A stretch of 64,000 nt of DNA from Micrococcaceae bacterium Sec5.7 (lineage in GTDB: Bacteria > Actinomycetota > Actinomycetes > Actinomycetales > Micrococcaceae). Both the position numbers and the translations under genes were made by a program. Of the stretch, positions 7,845 through 16,212 are shown in pieces (the first letter of the stretch is position 1; the number at the start of each line of letters is the position of its first letter). The notes beneath the pieces were generated by a model, which saw nothing but the letters and a program-made list of their open reading frames with translations, made no database searches and was not told where the DNA came from. The stretch lies in contig CP144169.1 of assembly GCA_039636785.1 (NCBI GenBank), forward strand, positions 558,001 to 622,000, written 5' to 3'.

Positions 7845-9712
7845 TTAGCGCCCCGCGGCGTACCCCTGCGCACCGCGCGGATTGGCTGCGGCCTGCAGAA
7901 CTCCGGTGGCAGGATCACGCACGACGGCGGTCAGCCGCCCCAGCGTCCAGCCGCCTGCCCGGGTAATCCGGTGTCCTCGACGCACCAGGCCGTCGATGAC
8001 CTCACTCCCCAGCCGGTCTTCCACCACTGCCCCGCCCGGTTCCCAGGTGCGGGGCCAGAAGGAACCCGGCATGGAGGTTGTATGGAACGCGGGCGCGTCG
8101 ATGGCCTGCTGTGGCGAGTACCCGCCCACGATCGTCCGCAGCAGGTAAAGCAACTGCCACTGATCCTGCTGGTCGCCGCCGGGTGAACCCAATGCCGTGA
8201 CTGCAACTCCGCCGCGCAGCACGAGCGTCGGCGTAAGCGTGGTGCGGGGCCGCTTGCCCGGAGTCAGCGTGGACGGCGTTCCGGGTTCGAGCCACGTCAT
8301 CTGCAGCCGTGTGCCGAGGCAGAAGCCGAGCTCCGGAATCGCCGGCGAGGACTGCAGCCAGCCGCCCGACGGCGTTGCTGACACCATGTTTCCCCAGCGG
8401 TCCACGACGTCGATATGGCAGGTATCACCGCGGGTCTCCCCTGTCGGCGCAACGGTCGGTTCGCCTGCACCGGCGGCGCGATAGCCGCCGCTGCCATTGC
8501 CGTGCCCGGTGCCGCCGTCGTTCGTTGAGAGCGCTGCGGAACATACTCAGTCCGCAGCGGCGGCTGAAACGGCTGACAGCCCGGAACCGTACCCGGCCGG
8601 AACTCCAGCGAAGCCTGCTCCGCGATCAGCGCCCGGCGGCCGGCGGCGTACCCGGCGGACAGCAGGTAGTCCAGCGGAACATCGGAATCGCCGTAGTAGG
8701 CCTCCCGGTCCGCGAGCGCCAGCTTCTGCGCCTCGAGAATGGTGTGCGCGCCGAGCTCGGTCGACGGATCGAGGTGTTCGTCGTCGTACCCATCCAGGAC
8801 GGCGAGGGTCTGCAGCAGAGCCGGCCCCTGACCCCACGGTCCGGTCTTGGCAATCGTGTGGCCACGGAATTCCAGCGTTGCCGCCTGCTCATAGCCAGCC
8901 TCGAACGCGGCCAGATCGGCCACCGCCAGCACACCCCGGTGATCGGTGCCGGACGAATGCCGGTGCGGCGCCTGAACGGACTCCGCCATGGCCCGGGCAA
9001 CGAAGCCCTCGCGCCATTCGAGCCGGGCGGCATCGATCCGTGATGCGCGGGAATCGGTGCCGCCGCGGCTGCCCTTACCAGCCGAGCCACCGGCGGCAAC
9101 CAGCCGCTCCAGAGTCCGTGCGTAGGCAGGATTGCGGACCAGCTCGCCCTCCGCAGGAATCCGCCCCTCCGGCATCCACTGCTCGGCCGATGTGGGCCAG
9201 TGGTCCCGGAACAGCCCGGCGACAGCCGCAATGGTGGTTCCCACCCGTCCCAGCATCGGGTGACCGTCCCGCGCGTAGCCGATCGCGAACTCCAGCACAG
9301 CCTCCAGTTCCCACGTCCCATGATCCCGCAGGAGCAAGAACCAGGCGTCGACGGCGCCGGGCACCGCCGCGGCCAGGGCACCTGAGCCGGGGACCAGTTC
9401 CAGGCCTTCGGCGAGGAAGTGCTCGGCAGTCGCACCGGCGGGCGCGGGACCTTGACCCATCAGGATCACGGGCTGGCCGGGCGCCTCCGCTGCGGTGAAC
9501 ACGCCGGCCATGTCCCCGCCGGGGCCGTTGAGGTGCGGCTCCACCACATGCAGCACAAAGGCGCCGGCTGTGGCGGCGTCGAACGCGTTGCCGCCGCGTT
9601 CCAGCACGGCCTGGGCAGCCGCCGTCGCCAGCCAATGCGTGGAGGCCGTCATGCCGAACGTCCCTTGCAGCGTGGGACGGGTGGTGAACGGGTCCGGCAG
9701 CGTAAACGTCAT
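7845..9712 (-). pseudogene. ggt: Gamma-glutamyltransferase family protein, frameshifted
   Basis: A gamma-glutamyltransferase/hydrolase homologue of the N-terminal-nucleophile class (glutathione breakdown or acylase-type chemistry). The N-terminal part (start ATG at 9712, MTFTLPDPF) contains AVLERGGNAFDAATAGAF and HLNGPGGDMAG, both family signatures. Near 8533-8539 one base is missing; the frame then changes and continues as ALSTNDGGTGHGNG, the nucleophile region GETRGDTCHIDVVDRWGN with the catalytic Thr, and TPSGGWLQSSP. In the first frame translation would run on to 8297 with unrelated sequence and lose the nucleophile. Either the gene is dead or one base was lost in sequencing. It is the third gene of a tight operon with the OFA transporter; only one base separates it from the small gene before it. 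Confidence 0.85.
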
Positions 9713-9713
9713 C

Positions 9714-9815
9714 TCAGCCGAACAACGCAGCCACACGCGTCAGGGTCTGGAACACCCCGTAGGCCAGTGGAACGCCAACGAGCGACCACGCGGCCGTCAG
9801 TTGTACCGAATTCAT
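9714..9815 (-). CDS. Small membrane partner of OFA-type MFS transporter (33 aa)
   Basis: A 33-residue hydrophobic peptide starting MNSVQLTAAW and containing the segment LVGVPLAYGVFQTL, which resembles the small subunit found directly after oxalate/formate-antiporter-type MFS genes. It starts one base after the stop of the transporter (TGAGATG) and ends one base before the gamma-glutamyltransferase start, again as TGAGATG, so all three genes are translationally coupled. It would form a single transmembrane helix. The function is not known from sequence; assisting the transporter is inferred from its constant position next to such transporters. Confidence 0.75.
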   Translation of the reverse strand: MNSVQLTAAWSLVGVPLAYGVFQTLTRVAALFG

Positions 9816-9816
9816 C

Positions 9817-11211
9817 TCATGCCTCCATGGCGGGTTCGTGGGACTTAATCCGGTCCGGGCGGATTTCGTGGAAGCGCGCGTCCACCGGCTCGACCATCAG
9901 GTTGGCCACAAAGCCAATCACCAGCAGCCCCACCATGGTCAGCAAGGCCGGCTGATACGAAGCGGCCGTCAGCTCACCGGGCTTGCCCTGTGCATCCAGG
10001 AACGCGTTGACGATCAATGGCCCGGCTATTCCGGCCGCGGACCAGGCGGTGAGTAGCCGTCCGTGGATGGCCCCCACCTGGAACGTTCCGAAGAGGTCGC
10101 GCAGGTACGCAGGAACCGTTGCGAAGCCGCCGCCGTAGAACGAAATGATGATGAATGCGAGCGCGACATAGAGCGCAGTGGCGCTGGAGCCGCTAAATGC
10201 GAGCATGGTGTACAGAATTGCGCCGACTCCAAGATAGACCATGTAGATGCGCTTGCGCCCCGTGACATCGGACGTCGCGGACCACGCGAAACGGCCACCC
10301 ATGTTGCCGATGGACAGCAGACCCACAAAACCGCTGGCGACGGCGGCGCTCACAAGGGACACGCCGTCGGACTGGCGGAAGAAATCCTGGATCATGGGAG
10401 CGGCCTGCTCCAGAATGCCTATTCCGGCCGTCACGTTGCAGAACAGCACGATCCACACAAACCAGAACTGCCTCGTTTTGACCGCGTTGGCTGCAGAGAC
10501 ATTGTCCACTGTGACAAGTTTCGCTGTTCTCACTTTGGCGGGGTCGAAGCCAGCGGGCTTCCAGCCTTCGGCGGGCACCCTGATGGTCATGGCGCCGAAC
10601 AGCATGCATGCGAGGTAGACGACGGCGAGTGTAAGGAAGAGCTTGCCCACTGAGTCGCCGCTGGCCACCCAATCCTGGCCGCCGGACGCGGGATCGTACA
10701 CTTTGAGCAGTGCCGTCGAGACAGGGCTCGCGATCAGGGCGCCGCCGCCAAAGCCCATGATGGCCATGCCTGTGGCGAGTCCTGGCCGGTCCGGGAACCA
10801 TTTGATCAGCGTGGAAACCGGTGAAATGTAGCCGATGCCCAAGCCGATGCCCCCAATGAAGCCATATCCCAGATAGACGAGCCACAGCTGGCCGCTAAAG
10901 ATGCCAAGTGAGCCGATCAGGAACCCGCCGGACCAGAACAGTGCTGAGGTGAACATCGCCTTACGCGGACCGTGCTTGTCCACCCACGTTCCCATGATCG
11001 CGGCTGAAAGGCCGAGCATCACGATGGCGATCGAGAAAATCACCCCGATTTCCGTCAGGCTTGCTTCGAAATGCCTGACCAGCGCCGTCTTATAGACGCT
11101 CGTGGCGTACGCCTGGCCGATACACAGGTGCACGGCGAGTGCCGCGGGAGGGACAAGCCACCGGTTAAAACCGGGTGGTGCGATGGTTCGCTCGCGGTCC
11201 AGCCAGCCCAT
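9817..11211 (-). CDS. OFA-family MFS transporter
   Basis: A 12-helix permease of about 464 residues of the oxalate:formate antiporter family, moving small organic anions. After a short N-terminus come NRWLVPPAALAVHLCIGQAY (helix 1, typical of the family), VDKHGPRKAM (loop 2-3 motif) and IGLGIGYISPVSTLIKWFPD, a strong family signature. The ATG at 11211 has GGAGGAG about 7 bases upstream; the open frame extends to 11274 but without a better site. It heads the operon with the 33-residue partner and the gamma-glutamyltransferase, so the substrate may be a glutamyl compound or a derived acid; this is inference. Confidence 0.9.
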   Translation of the reverse strand: MGWLDRERTIAPPGFNRWLVPPAALAVHLCIGQAYATSVYKTALVRHFEASLTEIGVIFSIAIVMLGLSAAIMGTWVDKHGPRKAMFTSALFWSGGFLIGSLGIFSGQLWLVYLGYGFIGGIGLGIGYISPVSTLIKWFPDRPGLATGMAIMGFGGGALIASPVSTALLKVYDPASGGQDWVASGDSVGKLFLTLAVVYLACMLFGAMTIRVPAEGWKPAGFDPAKVRTAKLVTVDNVSAANAVKTRQFWFVWIVLFCNVTAGIGILEQAAPMIQDFFRQSDGVSLVSAAVASGFVGLLSIGNMGGRFAWSATSDVTGRKRIYMVYLGVGAILYTMLAFSGSSATALYVALAFIIISFYGGGFATVPAYLRDLFGTFQVGAIHGRLLTAWSAAGIAGPLIVNAFLDAQGKPGELTAASYQPALLTMVGLLVIGFVANLMVEPVDARFHEIRPDRIKSHEPAMEA

Positions 11212-11387
11212 TTTTTCTCCTCCTGTTTTTGGGGCATCGACTACCCCAGCGGCATCACGGCATCGCCCCGGCACCTCCGGTAATCATGGTGCAGATCACA
11301 GTTTGATGAGAGGGTTCTGCGCCGAACGGTAGCTTTCCGGCGACGAGCGGTCGGAATTGCACTGCTGAACGTTCAGCTGGGCTGGGG

Positions 11388-13790
11388 CTACTTGCCTAAG
11401 CCGGCCTTCCGGAGTGCTTCGGCCATCGCCGTGTTTGCCGGGACGACCTTCGGCGGGGCCGCCTTCGGTGGGACGGCCCGGCTGGTTTCGACACGCTCGT
11501 TCTTCGCGGCTCTACCACCGGATCCGAACGCGGCTCGTCCGCCGGGCCCGTTCGCTCTGCCACCGGAAGGCGATGGTTCGTCGTCGAGCCTCAACGTCAG
11601 CGAGATCCGCTTGCGCTCGGGATCAGCCTCAAGCACCCTCACACGCACCACCTGCCCGGATTTCACCACTTCGCGGGGATCGGACACAAAGCGGTCGGCC
11701 AGCGCGGACACGTGGATCAGGCCGTCCTGGTGCACGCCCACGTCAACAAACGCCCCGAACGCCGCCACATTGGTGACGGTCCCCTCCAGCACCATGCCAG
11801 GCCTCAGGTCAGAGATTTTCTCGATCCCCTCGGAATAGCTTGCCGCGGCAAACGCCGGCCGCGGATCGCGGCCCGGCTTGTCCAGTTCCGCGATGATGTC
11901 CTGGACCGTGGGCAGCCCGAATATGCCGTCCACGAAGTCCTGCGGATTCAGCGCGGAGGCTGCGCCACCTGCAACACCCCTCCCCGCAGCCACCATGATC
12001 TTCCGGGCCACCGGATACGCCTCCGGGTGAACGCTCGACGAATCCAGCGGCTCCGCTCCCCCGGTGATCCGCAGGAATCCCGCACATTGTTCGAAGGCCT
12101 TGGCCCCCAGCCGCGGCACCTTCTTCAGCTCGCTGCGCTTGGCGAACGGGCCGTGCTCATTCCTGTACGCCACTATGTTCTCGCTCAGCAGCGGCCCCAC
12201 CCCTGCCACCCGGCTCAGCAGCGCGGGCGACGCCGTATTCACGTCAACACCCACCGCGTTCACACAGTCCTCCACCACGGCGTCGAGGCTGCGGTCCAGC
12301 TTGGCCGCAGTGACATCGTGCTGGTACTGGCCGACGCCGATCGACTTGGGATCGATCTTCACCAGCTCCGCCAGCGGATCCTGCAGACGGCGGGCAATCG
12401 ACACCGCCCCGCGCAGGGACACATCCATGCCGGGCAGCTCTGCCGCAGCGAGCGCCGACGCCGAATACACCGACGCGCCGGCCTCGGACACCACCAGCTT
12501 CTGCGGTTTCTGATCAGCGGCAGGCAGCAGCTTGATCAGCTCGGCCGCCAGTTTGTCCGTCTCCCGGGAGGCGGTTCCGTTGCCGATCGCCACGAGCTCG
12601 ACGGCGTGCTGCCGCGCGAGCCGCGTCAGCGTCACCAGGGCGTCGTCCCACTTCCGCGCCGGGGCGTGCGGGTAAATCGTGTCTGTGGCCACCACTTTGC
12701 CGGTTCCATCAACAACGGCCACTTTCACGCCGGTCCGCAACCCCGGATCCAGGCCCAGAGTTGAGCGGTTGCCGGCGGGCGCAGCCAGCAGGACGTCGCG
12801 CAGGTTCGCGGCGAACACACGCACGGCCTCGTCCTCGGCGGCGGCAAACATGCGTCCGCGTACGTCAGCCGTCAGCCGCGCCAGCACGCGGGTGCGCCAC
12901 GCCGCCTGCGCGGTCTGCACCAGCCACGCGTCGGCGGGCCGGCCACGGTCGGCGACCCCGAGGCACCTGGCCACGGCGGATTCGTAACGCGAGCGCGCGG
13001 CGGCGAGGGCGGCGTCGTCGGACGGGTCTGCTTCGGCGAGATCAAGCTCCAGCACACCGTCCTTCTCGCCGCGCAACAGCGCAAGCACGCGGTGCGACGG
13101 CATTCCGGACGGTGCCTGGGAAAACTCAAAGTAGTCGGCGAACTTCTGGCCCTCTGACTCCTTGCCCTTCTTCACGCGCGAAACCATCCGGCCCTGCGTC
13201 CACAGCCGCTCCCGCAGCGTGGCGGCGAGGTCGGGATCCTGCGCCACCCGTTCCACCAGAATGGCGCGGGCACCCGCGAGTGCCGCCACGGAATCGTCGA
13301 TTGAGTGCTCGGCGTTCAGGTACCTGGCGGCCTCACGCTCGGGGGTCAACTCCGGTCGGGCAAGGAGGACCTCGGCCAGCGGCTCCAGACCGGCTTCGCG
13401 GGCGAGCTGCGCCTTGGTGCGCCGTTTCGTCTTGAACGGCAGATAGATGTCCTCCAGCCGGGACTTGGTATCAGCGGCGACGACGGCCGCCTGCAGTTCC
13501 GGCGTCAGCTTGCCTTGCGCGGCGATCGCCTCCAGGACGGTCCGACGGCGGTCCTCGAGTTCGCGGAGGTAGCGCAGGCGCTCGTCGAGCTCGCGGAGCT
13601 GGGTATCGTCCAGCGTTCCGGTGGCTTCCTTGCGGTACCGGGCGACGAACGGGACGGTGGATCCGCCGTCGAGCAGTTCCACCGCCGCTTTCACCTGCCA
13701 GGTCTTCACACCGAGCTCTGCGGCGATCTGGGCGTAGATGGCGGAATCGGCTGATACGGGCGAGGACGGGTGCTGCGGGAGTTGGGTCAC
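11388..13790 (-). CDS. tex: Tex-family RNA-binding transcription accessory protein
   Basis: A cytoplasmic nucleic-acid-binding protein of about 800 residues, the usual Tex length, thought to act on transcription and RNA. Domain order: N-terminal helical region with ELGVKTWQVKAAVELLDGGS and TVPFVARYRKEATGTLDD; a YqgF/RNase H-like domain around GLDPGLRTGVKVAVVDGTGK; helix-hairpin-helix motifs near GVDVNTASPALLSRVAGVGP; a C-terminal S1 domain starting LRPGMVLEGTVTNVAAFGAF and continuing with VGVHQDGLIHVSAL. The GTG at 13790 (TQLPQHP) fits family starts; the frame is open to 13871. The tail after the S1 domain is Gly/Arg/Pro-rich and probably disordered. Single-gene unit. Confidence 0.95.
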   Translation of the reverse strand: MTQLPQHPSSPVSADSAIYAQIAAELGVKTWQVKAAVELLDGGSTVPFVARYRKEATGTLDDTQLRELDERLRYLRELEDRRRTVLEAIAAQGKLTPELQAAVVAADTKSRLEDIYLPFKTKRRTKAQLAREAGLEPLAEVLLARPELTPEREAARYLNAEHSIDDSVAALAGARAILVERVAQDPDLAATLRERLWTQGRMVSRVKKGKESEGQKFADYFEFSQAPSGMPSHRVLALLRGEKDGVLELDLAEADPSDDAALAAARSRYESAVARCLGVADRGRPADAWLVQTAQAAWRTRVLARLTADVRGRMFAAAEDEAVRVFAANLRDVLLAAPAGNRSTLGLDPGLRTGVKVAVVDGTGKVVATDTIYPHAPARKWDDALVTLTRLARQHAVELVAIGNGTASRETDKLAAELIKLLPAADQKPQKLVVSEAGASVYSASALAAAELPGMDVSLRGAVSIARRLQDPLAELVKIDPKSIGVGQYQHDVTAAKLDRSLDAVVEDCVNAVGVDVNTASPALLSRVAGVGPLLSENIVAYRNEHGPFAKRSELKKVPRLGAKAFEQCAGFLRITGGAEPLDSSSVHPEAYPVARKIMVAAGRGVAGGAASALNPQDFVDGIFGLPTVQDIIAELDKPGRDPRPAFAAASYSEGIEKISDLRPGMVLEGTVTNVAAFGAFVDVGVHQDGLIHVSALADRFVSDPREVVKSGQVVRVRVLEADPERKRISLTLRLDDEPSPSGGRANGPGGRAAFGSGGRAAKNERVETSRAVPPKAAPPKVVPANTAMAEALRKAGLGK

Positions 13791-13921
13791 CCTGACATTT
13801 TGCCCTACCCGGCCGGATGTTTCCTGACTGCCGGGGCTACCCACCACGGGCCTTAAGTGATGTAGTGGCAAGTAGGCGGCGGAACCAGAGCACCGGACGT
13901 ACCCAAGCTAGGCGGCCCATC

Positions 13922-14218
13922 ATGCAGGAACTGCTCATCATTCTTCAGGACGGCTTTGACGAGGACAACGTCACCGTGACGGTCAACGGCAAGCAGGCCC
14001 GGCGCGATATGGGGGTGTCCACCAAAAAGCTGCTGGGCATGGCCGCCGAGGTGTCCGTGCCGCTGCCGGCGAAGGGCGCCATTATTGGCGTGGAGATCAC
14101 CAACCGCGGGCTCTCCGCCGGGATGAAACTGCACGGCAGGCCCAAGAGTCTGCTGGTGTCCGTAGAGGACGGCCAGCTGATGATGCGCGAAGGGACGGGC
14201 CGCGAGGCGTTCCTGTAG
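13922..14218 (+). CDS. Conserved small protein of unknown function
   Basis: A 98-residue soluble protein beginning MQELLIILQDGFDEDNVTVT. It has no signal peptide or membrane segment and is rich in beta-strand-like stretches (VTVTVNGKQ, KGAIIGVEITN, KSLLVSVEDGQ), suggesting a small beta-sandwich. I do not recognise a family. The frame is open to 13817, but the upstream part overlaps the Tex promoter region. It is divergent from tex and convergent with the CBS-domain gene, from which a bidirectional hairpin separates it. Confidence 0.7.
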   Translation: MQELLIILQDGFDEDNVTVTVNGKQARRDMGVSTKKLLGMAAEVSVPLPAKGAIIGVEITNRGLSAGMKLHGRPKSLLVSVEDGQLMMREGTGREAFL

Positions 14219-14235
14219 GCCGGGTAGACACCAGA

Positions 14236-14266
14236 AAGCGCCACCGTTTCCTGCCCCGTGGCGCTT
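14236..14266. terminator. Bidirectional terminator hairpin
   Basis: A perfect 9-bp inverted repeat (AAGCGCCAC at 14236-14244 and its complement at 14258-14266) with a 13-base loop lies between two convergent genes. It can end transcription from both sides. Confidence 0.7.
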
Positions 14267-14286
14267 GGTGGCATTTCAGACGGCTG

Positions 14287-14724
14287 CTAAGCCATGTGGC
14301 CCATCGGCGTCTGGGCAGAAATATGCTCCACCAATTCGCCGACGCGCTCCTCGGCGTAGTTGCGGGCAATGTCTCCCTGGCTGATGATGCCCACCAGCCT
14401 GTGATCCGTGATGACAGGCAGGCGCCGGATCTGGAACTTCTCCATCATGTCGATGGCGGCGTCGATGCTGGCGTCGGCATCGATCCAGTGGGGCCGGCCC
14501 TCGGCGAGTTCGGATGCCTTGACTTCGCGGGCGTCCCGGCCTTCGGCGACACACTTGACCACGATGTCACGGTCAGTGATCAGGCCTTTGAGCTTGCCGT
14601 CGGCACCGCAGATCGGGAGCGAACCGCAGTCCAGCTCCTTCATCAGCACGGCGGCTTCCTGGAGAGTCTTGTCTTCGGCGATGCATTGGGCATTCGTCGT
14701 CATGAATTCACGTACGACACTCAT
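14287..14724 (-). CDS. CBS-domain protein
   Basis: A 145-residue cytoplasmic protein made of two tandem CBS repeats, which together usually form one adenine-nucleotide-binding module. Repeat one starts with VREFMTTNAQCIAEDKTLQE and ends with KGLITDRDIVVK; repeat two contains HWIDADASIDAAIDMMEKFQ and ends with LVGIISQGDIAR. The two G-[LI]-I-[TS]-x-x-D motifs are the expected ribose/phosphate-contacting segments. Such stand-alone CBS proteins are common in actinobacteria as stress-related regulators. It lies 122 bases after the deaminase gene, so it may be transcribed separately. Confidence 0.9.
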   Translation of the reverse strand: MSVVREFMTTNAQCIAEDKTLQEAAVLMKELDCGSLPICGADGKLKGLITDRDIVVKCVAEGRDAREVKASELAEGRPHWIDADASIDAAIDMMEKFQIRRLPVITDHRLVGIISQGDIARNYAEERVGELVEHISAQTPMGHMA

Positions 14725-14846
14725 GGGTCCTCCTTCATCGATTGGGGTATCGACGCGGGGCCCTCGGCACCGACGCCGATGATGCCAGCCTACGCCCGGC
14801 CGGCGGGCCTGACTAGGCGGGATTTCTTCAGCTCCGGGACGCCTGG

Positions 14847-15353
14847 TTACTCCGCGATGTCCTCGGCCCAGAGTTCCGCGTGGTCGTGCTGGAAGCTGCG
14901 CATCATGTCCACGCAGCGCTGGTCATCCAGGACCACCACTTCAACGCCGCGGGACCGCAGGAGCTCGAATTCGCCGGGAAAAGTCCGTGCCTCGCCCACC
15001 ACCACCTTGGGGATCTTGAACTGGATGATGGTCCCGGTGCACATGGCGCACGGTGCGAGCGTGGTGTACAGGACAGTGTCCCGGTAACTGCGCTGCCGGC
15101 CCGCCGCCCTCAGCGCCGACATCTCCCCGTGGGCGATGGGATCGCCGTGCTGGACGCGTTCGTTGTGGCCGGCGGCGATCACCTGACCGCCGCGTGCCAG
15201 CGCAGCGCCGATGGGGATGCCGCCTTCGCTCAGGCTTTTCTGCGCGGCCTGGAATGCGGCTTCGAACGCGGCATCGGCTTTGGATTTGGCCCCGGGTATG
15301 GATGTGGCCCCGGCTTCGGTTTTTGATTTGGCCTCGAATGCATGCTCTGTCAT
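14847..15353 (-). CDS. Nucleoside/cytidine deaminase-like zinc deaminase
   Basis: A 168-residue zinc-dependent deaminase of the cytosine/guanine/tRNA-adenosine deaminase superfamily. The zinc site is seen as HGEMSALRAAG (metal His and catalytic Glu) and PCAMCTGTI (two Cys ligands). The first 30 or so residues are Ala/Lys-rich and poorly conserved, so a later start is possible. It begins only four bases after the TPI-like gene, so it is probably the last gene of the large catabolic operon. The substrate is not evident: similar proteins act on cytosine, creatinine-like or guanine compounds. Its link to sugar metabolism is unexplained. Confidence 0.87.
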   Translation of the reverse strand: MTEHAFEAKSKTEAGATSIPGAKSKADAAFEAAFQAAQKSLSEGGIPIGAALARGGQVIAAGHNERVQHGDPIAHGEMSALRAAGRQRSYRDTVLYTTLAPCAMCTGTIIQFKIPKVVVGEARTFPGEFELLRSRGVEVVVLDDQRCVDMMRSFQHDHAELWAEDIAE

Positions 15354-15357
15354 GGCG

Positions 15358-16158
15358 TCAGCCTATCGCCAGGGCCTCGTCCAGGACCCTTCCGAAGTTG
15401 GCGGCATCGTGGGCGAAGCGGCCCAGGAACAGCCCGGAGACGGCGCTCAGCGCCGGCAGCAGCCCCGGCTTCGCGGAACCGCCGTAAATCACGGGCAGCT
15501 CCCCCAGCCCGTGGCCGGCCAGCCGTCCGCGGAGCTCACGCACGACGGCGGACACGTAACCTGCGCCGGCAGGCTCTGCAGCGCCGATGGCCCAGACGGG
15601 TTCATACGCCATGATCAGTCTGGACCCCAGATCCCAGTCGCCGTGAACGGCAGCCTCTATCTGGCCGTAAACAAACCCGGCGGCAGCGTCGGGATCCGGC
15701 CCGGCAGTCTGCTCGCCGACGCACAGCAGCGGGGTGATTCCGGCGTCGTCGGCGGCCCTGACCTTGAGCGAAATCATGGCATCGTCGTCGCCAAAGTGCC
15801 GGCGGCGCTCGGCGTGGCCGATCTCCACGAGGCTCACGCCCAGCTCCGCAAGCATGCTTGGCGAGACTTCACCGGTCCAGGGTCCGTCCGCCCAGCCGCA
15901 GTTCTGCGCCCCCAGGAGCAGCGGGGACGCGGCCTGGCCAGCAGAAACGGCCAGCAGTTCGGCTGCCGCGGGAAGCACGGGGAAGGACGGGATAACAAAC
16001 GGGATCACCCGCCCGGCCGCGAGGGCCGGACGGGCGTCCACTTGTTGCCGCAGCTGCTCCAGCCACACCAGGCTGTCCCGGTATCCCAGGTACATTTTGG
16101 TGCTGGCTCCGACGTAGACCGCGGTGCCGGTGTCCGGTGTGGCCGAACTGGGCTGCAT
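15358..16158 (-). CDS. Triosephosphate-isomerase-family protein, probably erythrulose-phosphate isomerase
   Basis: A 266-residue TIM-barrel isomerase of the triosephosphate isomerase family. Catalytic residues are present: Lys in GASTKMYLG (in place of the normal NWKM), His in EIGHAERRRHFGDD and Glu in MAYEPVWAIGAAEP; the phosphate loop is seen in VIYGGSAKPG. The deviation from the canonical NWKM and GHSERR and the operon setting argue against the glycolytic enzyme. Related paralogues beside DhaK-like kinases interconvert L-erythrulose 1-phosphate and D-erythrulose 4-phosphate (LerI/EryH type). I infer that role here; the enzyme class itself is clear from the motifs. Confidence 0.85.
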   Translation of the reverse strand: MQPSSATPDTGTAVYVGASTKMYLGYRDSLVWLEQLRQQVDARPALAAGRVIPFVIPSFPVLPAAAELLAVSAGQAASPLLLGAQNCGWADGPWTGEVSPSMLAELGVSLVEIGHAERRRHFGDDDAMISLKVRAADDAGITPLLCVGEQTAGPDPDAAAGFVYGQIEAAVHGDWDLGSRLIMAYEPVWAIGAAEPAGAGYVSAVVRELRGRLAGHGLGELPVIYGGSAKPGLLPALSAVSGLFLGRFAHDAANFGRVLDEALAIG

Positions 16159-16212
16159 GGTTGCTGCTTTCCTGCTGGTGGTTCTGAGTGGGCCGGATCC
16201 GGCTGCGGTGCC

